64,000 nt of DNA from Cunninghamella blakesleeana (GCA_017871115.1 JAFCIZ010000005.1:2030501-2094500); one strand, 5' to 3'; shown: positions 1-11,639, numbered from the stretch's first letter. Numbers and translations: made by a program. The notes: a model not told the origin generated them from the letters alone.

Positions 1-1209
1 AAATACTGTTTTATTATTATAAAATTAATATTATTAACAAAAACAATTAATGCGAAGAAAAATAAATGAAAAACGCTGTCAAAAATTAAAATGCCGCAAC
101 ACTTTATTTTTGATTAATCCCCATTTCTTTTATTTACAGTAATTTTACATTTAAAACAGGCATGCACCCATAATGTGTATCTCAGCATCAAAAATACTAC
201 ATTAGTCAAAATTATTATTGTTATGATTATTGATAACTATGACCATAATCAAGGTTAAAATCATTATCAGTTTTTATTTAGTTTTTAAGGAAAATACTAC
301 TTATTTGGTGACAATATAAACATTCTTTTTCGTCATTTTATATATTAGCATAAGTACGCGACGATTATTCTCTTTCAACATGATTTTTTTTTAAAAAAAA
401 TAAATAAATAAAAAATATCTTGTAATCATTCGTTGTTTTTCTTTTTTCTTTTTTATCTAATATCATTTTTTTATTTAGTTAGGGTTACCGTATTTACTTG
501 TACAATAAAATAATTCTATAAAACATCATAATCTATCTATCTTTTTCTATTCTCTTTTTTAAATAAAAATCTTTAAAAACATGCTAGAAAAATAAAATAA
601 AAATAGATTGCTGCTACGACTCCATTACATTCTCTTCATTTATCATTAGAGTGATGTATATTGTAGGAATGAAATAATAATAACTGTATTTACCATAAAA
701 GGATTAATCTCTAATATAATAAATAGCTATCAGCAAGAATAAGTAATAAAGACCAGCACTAATAATTGTAGAAGGTGGACTGTAAGCAAGAAGATAAAAA
801 AACTGCTTCCAGAAATTACTAAAGGTCGACCAAGAATAATAAATATATATATTCCATTAATTTGGACAAAAACGTTTATAAATTAGTTTCAGTATATAAT
901 AAAAGTATATGTAGCAAAAATGACATTTTGGCATATAAAAAAAGAAAGTCTATCCCCCCAAAAAAATAAAACGGGAAAAAGTACCGCTATGTAAAATAAA
1001 AAGACTTGGAATATTTATTTTAACTTTCGATGCTCGAAACAATGGAAATAAATGACGGTATAAGCAAAAAGTATATGTAAAAATTAAAATTAAAAAAATA
1101 AATTAAGAGGTATACGGATATCAAAATGACAAATTCAAACAAACACTTCATTAGGCGAAAAAAAAAAATTGAATAAAGAAAAAAAAAACCATAATATATT
1201 ATTATATAG
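1..1209. other. AT-rich spacer, no gene seen
   Basis: No open frame with protein-like composition or credible splice sites is visible on either strand. The stretch is A/T-rich with scattered homopolymers, including a T9/A8 palindromic junction at 384-400. It lies downstream of the minus-strand protease homologue and presumably holds its 3' UTR. Confidence 0.6.
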
Positions 1210-2007
1210 TTAGCATTGTCCTCTTGTATACTGATTTATCCAGTCAACATACGTAGCCACGCGAGCAAAATAAATGTTAGCACCCTCTGTCCCACATGGA
1301 TGCGATCCAATCATACCTGATGTAAGCCCCACTAAATTAAAAACACCATTCATTTCATACATTAATGGCCCACCACTATCCCCATAACATGTTGATCTTC
1401 CGCCCCTTATTTGTGCACAAATCTGTGTTTGATGGTTACTTCCTAGTCGGTAGCAATTAAAATCTTCTGCTAGCTGTACTTCTTGTAAAATAGGAGAAGG
1501 TGGTCCATTTTCATTTATAAAACCCCATCCAGCAGTAGTAAAATAGCCAGGGTATGCAGCTAATCCAGCTGGAGGAAGACAGATAGGTTGAACAGCTGCG
1601 CTGTATAAAATAGGTCTATCCAATTGGAGAAGCGCTACATCATTTTGAAGTGTTTGCCCCGCCATATAGTTAGGATGGCGTATAACACCAACAACACTGA
1701 AGCCACCATTAGGGGTATTTTGAGAATTCACGCCACCAATGTGTACAACAATCTGCTTGCTTCTATCTTCTACACAAGATCCAGACGTAATTATCCATTG
1801 TCGGTTTATAATACTCCCTGTACATGCATTTACTTTACGACCATTTTCTAAAAAAGATATATGAGCCATCCATGGATATTTGGTAGGATTCATAACATAT
1901 TGTCCATTAGTTATAAATTTACTTGCTCCAAATCTTCTACCACAAAGACAATTTGCAGTGACTGATAAGCAAAATGAAAGTAAGATGTAGAAACTATGTA
2001 TCCACAT
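1210..2007 (-). CDS. Secreted trypsin-fold (S1) serine protease homologue, catalytic His replaced
   Basis: Single-exon gene of 265 residues. Residues 1-18 form a hydrophobic signal peptide, so the product is probably secreted. A short pro-segment follows and the mature chain likely begins near FITNG (31-35), after Lys30. S1 landmarks are present: a WIIT block (71-74), the catalytic Asp in NDVALLQL (Asp123), PICLP (141-145), GWG (160-162) and GDSGGPL with Ser211. The His57 position is changed: the usual T-A-A-H-C motif reads TSGSC (74-78), so Ser77 stands in place of His (codon TCT, complement of 1777-1779). Ser205 occupies the position equivalent to residue 189, which in an active enzyme would suggest chymotrypsin-like specificity. 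Length matches a single S1 domain. The family and fold are clear. Loss of activity is inferred from the missing His. The frame is intact, so this looks like a non-catalytic homologue rather than a broken gene. Confidence 0.9.
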   Translation of the reverse strand: MWIHSFYILLSFCLSVTANCLCGRRFGASKFITNGQYVMNPTKYPWMAHISFLENGRKVNACTGSIINRQWIITSGSCVEDRSKQIVVHIGGVNSQNTPNGGFSVVGVIRHPNYMAGQTLQNDVALLQLDRPILYSAAVQPICLPPAGLAAYPGYFTTAGWGFINENGPPSPILQEVQLAEDFNCYRLGSNHQTQICAQIRGGRSTCYGDSGGPLMYEMNGVFNLVGLTSGMIGSHPCGTEGANIYFARVATYVDWINQYTRGQC

Positions 2008-2769
2008 CGATTAAACCTTTAATTATTAATTGTTAATTTTTATATTAAACTGCTTATGTATTAAAAAGTATACAAGTATCTTTTAAAAAAAGTGAGAGAA
2101 AAAAGGGAATGAAAAAAAAAAACCATTATTTATGTAAATTGATAATCATAGTTTTTTTTTTAAAAAAACAAATACGTCCTATTCGTATAAATTGATAATC
2201 ATAATATTATTATTATTATTATTATTGTTATTTAAATGTAACATATATGTATATTGACAATCATAATATTTTAAAAACAAAAAAGTATATTATTCATGTA
2301 TATTGACAATCATGGTTTATAAAAACAAAAAAAAAAAGTTTTTTTATATCATATGTTTTTATAAACAGTTCTATGTTAAAATAATTATGATTTTTTTTAT
2401 ATAGATAAAAATAAGGTAATGTTATATCAATACAATGGACTGTTTATGATACAAAAAAATAAATAAATATTTTTTTATATGCTTGTATTATAATAAAGGA
2501 AATTGTGCATGACCATGCATTTTTTTTTTTTTTTTTTTGAAATTAATATAATAATAAGTTCCAAAAGATATTCAACGTAATAACAATAAAAAAAAGAAGA
2601 GATAAACTATATATAAAAAAAACAAATGCACTTTAATTTTTTTGTAAAATCTTAATTTACGTAATTTTTTTTTTTTTTGAATTAAAAAATACATTATTCG
2701 AATACTTTATTTTGAAAACTAACCAATAATAAAAGTCAAACCAGTTTATAAAAAGATATTTCAATTACC

Positions 2770-3264
2770 CAAAAAAATAAAAATAAAGCCAACCAACTAG
2801 AATAATTAAGTACCATGGTTTTGAGAAAAAAAAAGAAGGTAACGTATTGGACAAAATAAAAAACTAGTACCTTATATAATCTTCTCCCTATTGTCTTACA
2901 TAAATAAGGGCTATCTTGAATAATTAGAAGATCAGCATCCTGCATATTCAAGAAAAATATAAAATATATATAATAAAAATTAATGCTTGTGATAATAATA
3001 ATGGTAGTAATGCATCGGCCTAAATAAAATAGAAACATTATTAACATCAATAATAATAAAAAAACCCCATAGTATTAAGTAAAAAAAAGAAAGACAAACA
3101 TCTCAAATGAAAAAAAAATTATATTTTTCTTTTTATTTTTTTTCAACTTGTTATTTTATTAATTTTATTAGTTAAATGATGGAAAGTCTACATAAACAAA
3201 TTATAAATATTGTCTTGATATCCTTTAATGGTTAGCAAAAAAACTTACCGTAATGATCATGTAA
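2770..3264 (-). other. Possible tiny spliced gene (about 37 residues), unverified
   Basis: On the minus strand an ATG-containing segment near 3264-3253 (reading MIIT) is followed at once by a GTAAGT donor. A 69-base segment of protein-like composition (about 2940-2872, starting DADLLIIQ and ending GRRLYK) has an ATGCAG acceptor before it and a GTACTAG donor after it. A third segment after ATTCTAG reads a short hydrophobic tail ending FLGN and a stop near 2770. Phases join in frame. I do not recognise the product, and one intron would be about 310 bases, long for this locus. It could be chance. Confidence 0.2.
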
Positions 3265-3490
3265 TAAATATATTTATAAAATGTATATATAATATTTTTT
3301 ATTATAATAATTAAAATAAAATGGCGTTTTATTTACATACATAATAATCAATATTTATATGTTTGTAGTTATTAAATTTATATTGATAATCGAAATATAC
3401 TGATTAAAAATGCTAATAATAAAGAATAAAAATCAATAGAGTTTTTTTTTAATAACGTTGTGACTATTATATTAATTCTATTTAATTGAT

Positions 3491-3492
<2 letters not shown>

Positions 3493-3527
<35 letters not shown>
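3493..3527. repeat. (AT)n microsatellite
   Basis: Uninterrupted AT dinucleotide run just 3' of the MBF stop codon. Confidence 0.85.
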
Positions 3528-3532
<5 letters not shown>

Positions 3533-3561
3533 GAATTGTGAAAAATAGCAAGTGGAAAGTT

Positions 3562-5777
3562 TTAATGAAAAGGTGACGATTGTTGTTGTTGTTGTACTTG
3601 ATCTTGTTCACTTTGTTCGAACGAAGCTAAAAGAGGAGAAAGCATTAAATCCACATCATCATAACCTACATTACAGCACATGGATATTAATCGTTTATAA
3701 TCTTGGTATCTCTTATTTGGCATCTGTCCTTGTAATTCTATAATATCATAAATCATTGACTTTCTTTCATCCATTAACTGTTTTAATTGAGCTTCTAAAG
3801 AGGACGCTTCATTATTTTGATCAATATCTGATAATTTTTGCATGGTTTCAATGGTAGAAGATGGAGTGACTAAATTAGAGGTCGATAAAGGTAAAATAGG
3901 TGATAGTAGTAATGTGGACGAGGATAGCGGTGATGTTGCTGTAGACGATTTTTCAAATGCAAACATATTGTTATGGTTATGGTTACGATTATTGGACATT
4001 GTAGTAGTAGATTTCATTAATTCATTTTCACGTTCTTCTATAAGATGTCTAAGTTGAAACCGTTGTGTATATTCCATGATTTTATGTAATTGTTTTTGTA
4101 CTGTGGCAGATTGGCATTCGACGATTTCAAGCATATTTGGATTACCGTTCAATTGTGATAAGGATTTGTTTGTCATATCTAAGCGTTTTCTTAGCGATTG
4201 TAATTCCAAAGATGTTTCACGTAACAGCTGTTCTTTATGCTCTTGATCCCTTTCAAAGCTATTAATAAATTCATCTACTATTTTTGTAACATCGCATAAT
4301 ACTGGTAAAGATTGAATAGGTTGTTCTTGTTGATGCTGCTCTGATTGATTAGGTGATGATGATGATCCATAATCGTTTTGATGATAATCCACTTGTTTTT
4401 CTTTTTGTTTATTAAAAGATTTTTTCAGCACTTCATCTACACGATTTTTTGCTCTTTTCCTTATACTTTCTTCAACTCCAGAAGACATACCATTTGATAT
4501 AGGAATATATCCTTCTAATTCCATAATATAGTCCTGAGATGTTTTCCCTTCTTCATTGACTAATTGTGGATTTGCTCCAGCATCAACCAATAAACGAACC
4601 AATTTTTTATTTCCAATCCTTGAAGCAATTGTTAATGCTGTATCTCCATAAACGTCTTGTACATTTAAAACACGCGCCAAATCTTCCTTTTGTGATCTGA
4701 TTTTTTCCATTAAACAATCCATATAATATCTTGATGCATGTACTTTTCCTTTCCAACCAGCTGTAGATGCAATATGATGGAATACAGTTTGGTCCTTTTT
4801 ATCTATATTAAAAATGGTTTTACGAAGCATATCCAACATCAATGGGAAACTACGTCGTTCAAAATTATTGGTAAATAAGACGGAGCGTATTAATGCTGTT
4901 TGACCTTTATAATTGACTCGATAAATATCTGCCCCATGATGAATTAATAGTTTTACAATTTTAAGATGTCCCATAGCAGCTGCCCAATGCAAACTTGTAT
5001 GGCCTTCGTCATCAATTATAATATTAAAATCTAAATCAGATGGTGGATGGATTAATAAACTAGGCACTCGATTGTCGCCAGATATAAAATGTCTTAATAA
5101 CTGTACATCGTATGGTTCATTTGATTCATAATTTTCATACCCTTCTTCCATATTGATATCTCCATATTCTTCATCTTCTTCTTCTATCGTTTGGTGATAA
5201 AGTCTTTTTCTTTCATCATCTAAGAATTTTTTTATAAATGTATAAAATAAAATAAAATAAAATAAAATAACGTGAAACATGAGTTTATTTATTATATTAT
5301 TGTTGTTGATTTTTCTTAATCACATATTTAATTATTTTTAATTTTTTTTTTTTTTTTTACCATGATAATATTGTTCTTGTTGATAATTTAAATTCATATT
5401 ATTATTGTTATTATTATTTATTTGATGGCGTTGAAGATGATAATAGGCGAGAGTACGACTAGATCCTGAAGGTAACCCACTATCTAAATATCCATCAACT
5501 TGTTGATGTGTTTGTAGTCGTTGTAATAGTTGTTGCTGTTGTTGCTGCTGTAAACGTTTTTTTTTTGGTATTTTAGGTTCACGAGGTACTTTTGGTTTAT
5601 AACTGTTGGAAATAGAATGTTTAGGTGCTAAAGGTGGGCTATAAGAGCCCTCTTGAAACATAAGAAGAGGTGACAATAATTCAAATACATCGTATCGTCT
5701 TGCTAGTTCTTTACCACGCTCTAAAGGTATCCAAGTACCTATTATCAATATTATTATTATTATTATTATTATTAATA

Positions 5778-5809
<32 letters not shown>

Positions 5810-6181
5810 AAATAAGTTCATTTTAGTTTATCATATATACAAAGCATACATAATATATTGAACAATTTCATTTATTTTTTTAGAATATATATGAATAAAT
5901 AATAATGATAATAATAATAATAATAGTAATAATAATAATAATAACATCGTACCTTGATATTTTCCATAGCCACCTTGAATCTTTTCATGAATCCCAATCT
6001 GAATTTCTCTTTCTAAAATACGAGTCCGTTGTGCTTTTCCAAATTCTGCTACTTTAAGGATCTGAGTTGCATTAACATAACCATCGTCTCTTCGTCGCAT
6101 AACAGCAATATCTTTACACATTAATTCATAAACAGCTACTGATGAATAAGTTGCTTTGAAAACCCTAGGCTGCTCTGTCAT
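3562..6181 (-). CDS. APSES/KilA-N transcription factor with ankyrin repeats (MBF/SBF subunit, Res1/Res2/Mbp1/Swi4-like)
   Basis: Three exons, complement of 5953-6181, 5361-5738 and 3562-5219; phases close to give 754 residues. The first about 100 residues are a KilA-N/APSES DNA-binding domain ([20 protein letters not shown], then [17 protein letters not shown], then [18 protein letters not shown]). A basic, Gln-rich linker follows ([15 protein letters not shown]). Exon 3 carries ankyrin repeats ([40 protein letters not shown]) and then a coiled-coil C-terminus with poly-Ser, Asn and Gln stretches. This order is that of the MluI-cell-cycle-box binding factors that drive G1/S transcription in fungi. 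Which paralogue it is cannot be told by eye. The second intron's donor runs directly into about 18 A. The gene is divergent from RAB5 across a 514-base shared upstream region. Confidence 0.92.
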
Positions 6182-6695
6182 GTTGATTTGAATTGATCTA
6201 AGTACACAAATCTATATTATTTGGATATGGATGGATTTATATATATAAGTATATATAAATATATATGAATATATTTATATATATATATATTTAATTAATA
6301 TATAATATAGATAAGGATATATAAATATATACAAGGGTTAATTTTATAATTCTTGTATAATTTTTTTATTAAAAAATAAAGGATATTAATGGAGAAAAAA
6401 GTATATATATATATAGCGATAAAAAAAAAAACGGAAAAGAAAAATTATTCGCGGGTACGCAAAAAAATTATTTTCAAATTTCGTGAGCGGGCCGACCAAA
6501 AAGTGTGGAGTTTAAATTTGAAGCACAAGATATCATACATTTTAAAAATCTTTAGCCCCTTTCCTTTTTTTTTTCTCTTTCTTCTTTCTCATTTTTTGAA
6601 TTCAACTATTTATTTTCTATTTCATTTTTTTCTTTTATCTTCATATATATATTTAATTTTATATACAACATTTATACATTCTTATTATAATAATA
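6182..6695. promoter_or_regulatory. Shared divergent promoter of MBF gene and RAB5
   Basis: The stretch between two start codons on opposite strands. It holds purine-rich sequence on the plus strand at 6413-6445 (pyrimidine-rich for the minus gene), a relatively GC-rich patch around 6448-6500 and a polypyrimidine tract at 6556-6591 for the plus gene. I did not find a convincing MCB (ACGCGT) site. Confidence 0.5.
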
Positions 6696-7928
6696 ATGGC
6701 CGATTCATCAGCACCCACTAATACTTCACTTCCTTTGAATGGAAAAGCAACCAATGTAAAATTAGTTTTATTAGGTATGGCTTGGCACTAAAGATGATAG
6801 TGTAATCTATTTTATTTATTATTATTATTCATTGTTTTTTCTTTTTATATATATAACTTTTTTTTAAAAAAAATAATATTTATAGGAGAATCTGCTGTAG
6901 GAAAATCTAGTCTTGTTTTACGTTTTGTTAACAGAGAATTTTCTGAAAATAGAGAACCAACAATCGGAGGTAAGCATATGAAATAATGTGTTGGGATTAG
7001 AACTCGATTAAAATTTATCGAACATAATATATATCTGTATATATGGGTGAGAGGGAGGAGTTGCGTAAAGTAGAGGAGAATTTTATTATATATTTATATT
7101 TATATAAATTGGAAAAAAAAAGATATCTATATTTTTTTATTTGTCACAAGAACAGTTGCTAATTCTTTTTCTGCACCTCGTGCTTTTTATTTATTTATTT
7201 ATTTATTATTATTATTATTTTATAGCGGCATTTTTAACTCAAAAATGTCATTTGAATGATCGTACTATCAAGTTTGAAATTTGGGATACTGCTGGTCAAG
7301 AACGATTCCATTCACTTGCACCCATGTATTATCGATGTGCTCAAGCCGCAGTGGTAGTTTATGATATCACTAAATCAGTAAGATATAATAATAATAATAA
7401 TAATTCAATGATCTTTTTATTTATTTATTTTCTTTTTTTTTTTTTTAAATATGATGATAGGCAACTTTAGATAAAGCTAAATCATGGGTAAAAGAATTAC
7501 AACGCCAAGCAAATCAAGATATTGTGATTGCTCTTGTTGGAAATAAATTGGATATTGTAAAAGATGATGAATCAGAACGTCAAGTAGAATATGATGATGC
7601 TCATGCATATGCTGAAGAATCCAACTTGCTTTTCTTTGAAACAAGTGCTAAGACCGGTGATAATGTGAATGACGTTTTTGCTGCTATTGGTAAAAAATAA
7701 TAGAAACAAAATAAAATATAAGTATATATATATAGATATAGATATGTAATGAACTACTTTTTTTACTAATATGTATGTATCTTTTTTATTTTTATTTTAT
7801 TTTTAGCTGAAAAAATTCCTTTGGAATATATTTTATCTAACCGTAATGGAACGAATCGTCAAGGTGGATCAGGCCGTGTTGAACTTACTCAACCAGCAAC
7901 TCAAAATAGTGGATCTTGTGCTTGTTAA
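6696..7928 (+). CDS. Rab5-type small GTPase (Vps21/Ypt5 family)
   Basis: Five exons (6696-6774, 6886-6969, 7226-7377, 7461-7689, 7807-7928) give 221 residues. Nucleotide-binding motifs are all present: GESAVGKSS (P-loop), the switch I Thr in [16 protein letters not shown] (G3), GNKLD (G4) and ETSAK (G5). The [10 protein letters not shown] stretch after G3 is the Rab5 hallmark, and the C-terminus ends SCAC, a CXC-type geranylgeranylation signal. It should act on early endosomes in fusion and sorting. The protein cycles with Rab GDI, whose gene lies at 31.9-33.6 kb. Intron 1 carries a perfect T8A8 palindrome. Confidence 0.95.
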
Positions 7929-8238
7929 ATATATTTACATATATTTAAATATACTTTTTTTATTACTATTTCATTACTATCTTTAACATACCCATTCCTT
8001 TCTCTTTATTATTATTATTATTTTTTATTTCTATTATAATTATTTCATTATTTTCTTTATATTTTATTTCCCCTTTAGTTCCCTATTATATCTTTTCAAG
8101 TAGATTCATCCCCTTTTTTTTTTCTTTTTATAAATGTGATTGGGTCTCCGAGCTTTTTTTTTTTTTTTTTAAAAAAAAAGTTCTTTTTTTTCCCTCTCTC
8201 TTTTTCTTTTTATTTCTTTTTCTGTAAATAAAAGCAAA
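7929..8238. other. Spacer between RAB5 and CENP-X
   Basis: The stretch holds the RAB5 3' UTR and the short CENP-X promoter. A T17/A9 junction lies at 8154-8179, followed by pyrimidine-rich sequence to about 8222. Confidence 0.6.
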
Positions 8239-8799
8239 ATGAATGATAATGAAACCACTTTTTCAACTGTTAGTAGATTCAACCATTAGTATATATAAAT
8301 ATATATAGAGAAGTTTCTCTCACTCTTAGTATTTATGAACATATCTATTATGGTGTTTAGGATACTATTCAAGCCGTTATGAAAACTGTATGGAAAGACG
8401 AAAGAACAAAAGGTAATTAATAATAATAACAGTAATATAGCGGATGGGATAATAAATGAATAAATAGAGAGTATTTGATATGCTTTATTAATTTTTTTTT
8501 TAAAAAAACAATATAGCTAATAATCAAGCTTTACAACTTTCCAGCGAATTTTTTAGATTATTTACACTTGGTAATAAACAAACTTAAAAATAGAAGATAA
8601 ATAGAAAAGTAATAATAATAGTAATAATAATAAACCATTTTATTAATAATCATAAATAATGATTACTTTATGTATATATTTTTGTATAGAGGCTATCCAC
8701 CGATCAGCTGATGAAGCAAAACAAGAAAGTGATTTAGTTGATGAAATTGGAGTAGAACATCTTGAAAAAGTTACTACACAACTTATGTTGGATTTTTAG
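8239..8799 (+). CDS. CENP-X / MHF2, histone-fold protein
   Basis: A small gene in four exons: 8239-8268, 8361-8412, 8517-8570 and 8690-8799. Phases close to give 81 residues, the usual size of CENP-X. Protein landmarks are an N-terminal helix (IQAVMKTVWKDERTK), the NNQALQLSSEFFRLF block and the ending EHLEKVTTQLMLDF, which matches the conserved LEKVLPQLLLDF end of the family. CENP-X pairs with CENP-S (MHF1), forming a histone-like dimer used at kinetochores and with the Fanconi anaemia helicase FANCM/Mph1 in fork repair. Every exon is shorter than 120 bases, so the gene is easy to miss in simple open-frame searches. The acceptor of exon 2 (GTTTAG) and donor GTTAGT of exon 1 are slightly non-consensus but are the only in-frame solution I see. 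Confidence 0.88.
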
Positions 8800-9082
8800 A
8801 AAATAAAATAAAACAGTAAAAAAGATGAATAGGTTGTAAATGCGCTGAAACTTGTATATATATATATACTAAAAATTAATAAAAAAGGTATGATGATGAT
8901 ATATGTGGAGATATTACATCCATTTTTATTATTGATTTGTTTATAAATATAAATACAAATATAGTAATATATATAGTAATAAGTAAAATAATAAATAGTT
9001 AAATAAACAAATAAATAAATAAAGGAAAAAATGGTTACAAAGCGTTATTTTTTTGTTTGTGGCACAGTTGTATTAAGAAAAA

Positions 9083-10984
9083 TTATCGATAATACATATT
9101 TTGTTGTTGCGAATAAACATTAGGTAAATAGTCTGGTAATGGGACTGAAGGTATATTATTATTATTATTACTATCATTATTATTAATATTAGTATTGATA
9201 TTAGTATTAGTATTGGTATTAACATTAGCATTATTATTGTTAATATTGCTATTATTATTATTATTATTATTATTATTATCAGTGTCAATATTTTCGTGGC
9301 TGTATCCATTATTTGTAATATTATTATTATGTTGTTGATATGGATAAGGATGACGAATGGATGGTCGATTTAAAAAATGAAAATTTGGATTCAACATAGT
9401 ATTACTATTATGAGGCAAGAAATTAGAATGTTGATGATGGTAAATTTGTTGATTTTGATGCATTTGCTGTTGTTGCTTCTGTTGATATAATAATGATTGT
9501 GAAGCACCATTTATACGTTGATTCATATCCTGGTAATAAAAAGAAGAATTATATTTATTTCTATTATATGGGTTCATATTATCTTCTGAAAAATCAAAAA
9601 ATGGATTATCGTCATCATCTTCCATATAATCTTCATTCATTGAATCTGATTCATTCTCTTCTTCATCTTCATTGTCATTTATAAAATAAGGATGCCTATT
9701 TAAAAAAGGATAAGGTGGTGGCGGAGGATGAGGGTGAGGAGGAGGAAAGAACAAAGGCCGTTGAGCATATGGTACAGATGTAGGTGCAGTATTGGTAGAA
9801 GGATGATGTAACATGGAAGAAATAGTTTGTTGTTGATGATGATGATGGATCGGTAATGGAGGTGGATGAATTGGGTTGGCCATTAATGCAGTCGAATCAT
9901 AATAAGGATATATTTCTTCTGACCTTGATAGTTTATGTGGCACACTTCGACTACGGGGCCGATTTCCTTTTGATTTTTTCTTTTTCTTATCTTTTTTTTC
10001 TTTTAATTCATTTTCATAAGTGAATGATGTATTATTATCATTGCTATTGTTATTATTATTAATTTGACTCTGATGATGATGAAGATGATGTAGGTGAGGT
10101 GGTGGTAAATGTGAATTAGGAGGAGCACTCATAGATTGGCCATAAAAAGTATTATGAGAATTTAAGGAAGGGTAAAAATAAGAATAAAGTGGTTGTTGTA
10201 GATTGTTATGATTATTACTATCATTTATTGTAGGTGTCCATGATGGTTTATTCAAATATCTCTTTTTTCCATTCATGATATGAGCATATTCTTTCCATAA
10301 ATGATCGTATGGATGAAGGTTCATATTATTATTATTACTGTTTTCAATAAAAAGTTGTAATGTTTTTAATTCAAATTTAAGTTGATTATTTTCTTCTTTA
10401 TATTGCTCCAATTCACGATTTGTATGCTCTAATTTTTCTTTCAGCCTATCATTTAAATGTTGATGTTCTGCTAATGATGCTGATGACGAAGAAGTTGTAG
10501 AAGGGTGTCTTTTTTGTTTTTGTTGTTGTTGCTGTTTTTGATTTTGTTGAATAATAAAATTATCATTATCTATATATGATGTTAATGATGGTTGATCATT
10601 AATAGTGTTTTTCATTATCGCTTCACCGTTTTGATTACTATCATTACTATTGCAATTACTGTTGTTATCAGGTTTATTCATTTTTATAGTATTTAATGGA
10701 TTAGAATCAGATAAAATGGTGGGTGGATTATTTTGTTTTAATTGTCTTGTTAATTTCCATTTTGCTTGTTGCTGTTGTTGAAGTTTTTGTTTATTATTAT
10801 TATATAAAGGTGTAGGAGGTTGCTTTATAGGGAAGATTTTGTTATTATAATCATTATTTTCTATTGGTACGGTTTGGTCATGCATATAATATTGATTTAC
10901 TTTAGTATAAGCTTGGTCATTCATGTTTTCTTCCAAGTCAAAATGAGGAACAGATGAGGAGCGAAGTGTTACTTTAGTTGTCAT
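9083..10984 (-). CDS. Low-complexity Asn/Gln/His-rich protein with coiled coil, function unknown
   Basis: Single exon of 633 residues, starting at the ATG at 10984 (MTTKVTLRSSSVPHFDLEEN). The frame stays open for 66 bases upstream, but that part is AT-rich and not protein-like. A coiled coil of about 40 residues lies near 180-225 (LKEKLEHTNRELEQYKEENN). Next is a conserved-looking block, HPYDHLWKEYAHIMNGKKRY, then a basic stretch (KKDKKKKKSKGNRPRSRSVP), Pro/His-rich segments, an acidic segment (DNEDEEENESDSMNEDYMED) and a long Asn tract near the C-terminus (encoded about 9160-9290). The RS-x-SVPH phrase occurs twice, near the N-terminus and in the middle. I do not recognise a family. It is convergent with CENP-X and divergent from LTV1. 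The long intact frame supports a real gene. Confidence 0.75.
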   Translation of the reverse strand: MTTKVTLRSSSVPHFDLEENMNDQAYTKVNQYYMHDQTVPIENNDYNNKIFPIKQPPTPLYNNNKQKLQQQQQAKWKLTRQLKQNNPPTILSDSNPLNTIKMNKPDNNSNCNSNDSNQNGEAIMKNTINDQPSLTSYIDNDNFIIQQNQKQQQQQKQKRHPSTTSSSSASLAEHQHLNDRLKEKLEHTNRELEQYKEENNQLKFELKTLQLFIENSNNNNMNLHPYDHLWKEYAHIMNGKKRYLNKPSWTPTINDSNNHNNLQQPLYSYFYPSLNSHNTFYGQSMSAPPNSHLPPPHLHHLHHHQSQINNNNNSNDNNTSFTYENELKEKKDKKKKKSKGNRPRSRSVPHKLSRSEEIYPYYDSTALMANPIHPPPLPIHHHHQQQTISSMLHHPSTNTAPTSVPYAQRPLFFPPPHPHPPPPPYPFLNRHPYFINDNEDEEENESDSMNEDYMEDDDDNPFFDFSEDNMNPYNRNKYNSSFYYQDMNQRINGASQSLLYQQKQQQQMHQNQQIYHHQHSNFLPHNSNTMLNPNFHFLNRPSIRHPYPYQQHNNNITNNGYSHENIDTDNNNNNNNNNSNINNNNANVNTNTNTNINTNINNNDSNNNNNIPSVPLPDYLPNVYSQQQNMYYR

Positions 10985-11589
10985 AAAGAGTAATATATAT
11001 ATACATATATTTGTAAATAAATTAATAAATATACGTATTAGTTTTTTCAAAAAAAAAAAAAAAAAAATGGAAAGAGAAAAAAAAAATAAAAAACGAAAAA
11101 GACAGTTCTTTTTTATCCCTTTTTATTTAAATCCACCCGGAAGAGAATTTTTCTTACCCGAATAGTATAATGGCTGAGGATATTGTTTTTCTTATGATCA
11201 CCAGGTGCAATAAAATCGATTATCATACTTATTTTCAAAAAAAAAAAAAGTTGTTTGTTTTTATAAATAAAACTTTAAAAAACATATAATTAATTGTCAT
11301 AAAATAACCCTATGTATAACCCATTTTTATGTTAAAAATCATTTTTAAAAAATAACCAGGTAGTTTTGTTCTCGTATATATATATATGTATATATCATTA
11401 AGTATTGAATTGAAATTACGCAGTAAAAAAGTTATAGTAACAATAATAATAATAAACATTGTGATATTGGGAACTGAAACGATATGAAATAAGGTTTGGC
11501 TTGTTTCCTTAATTAAAATAAATCTTATCCGTTACATGACTACTCTTATTATTTTATTTGCTATATGTTCATTTATTTATTTAATAGAT

Positions 11590-11639
<50 letters not shown>

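Larger units (their letters stand above)
2008..3561. other. Spacer between protease homologue and MBF gene
   Basis: The stretch is AT-rich with repeated TTGATAATCATA / TTGACAATCAT phrases around 2139-2315, a poly-T run near 2521 and an (AT)n run near 3493-3527. Its left end should hold the promoter of the minus-strand protease homologue. A possible small spliced minus-strand gene is listed separately. Confidence 0.5.

Noticed and set aside
2139..2315. Repeated TTGATAATCATA / TTGACAATCAT phrases
   Set aside because: Copies are few, spacing is irregular and they lie in AT-rich sequence. Too weak to call an operator or CRISPR-like array.
11157..11230. tRNA-like phrase (CCCGAATAGTATAATGG) upstream of LTV1
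   Set aside because: No 3' acceptor-stem partner, no anticodon arm and no TTC-type T loop could be found.
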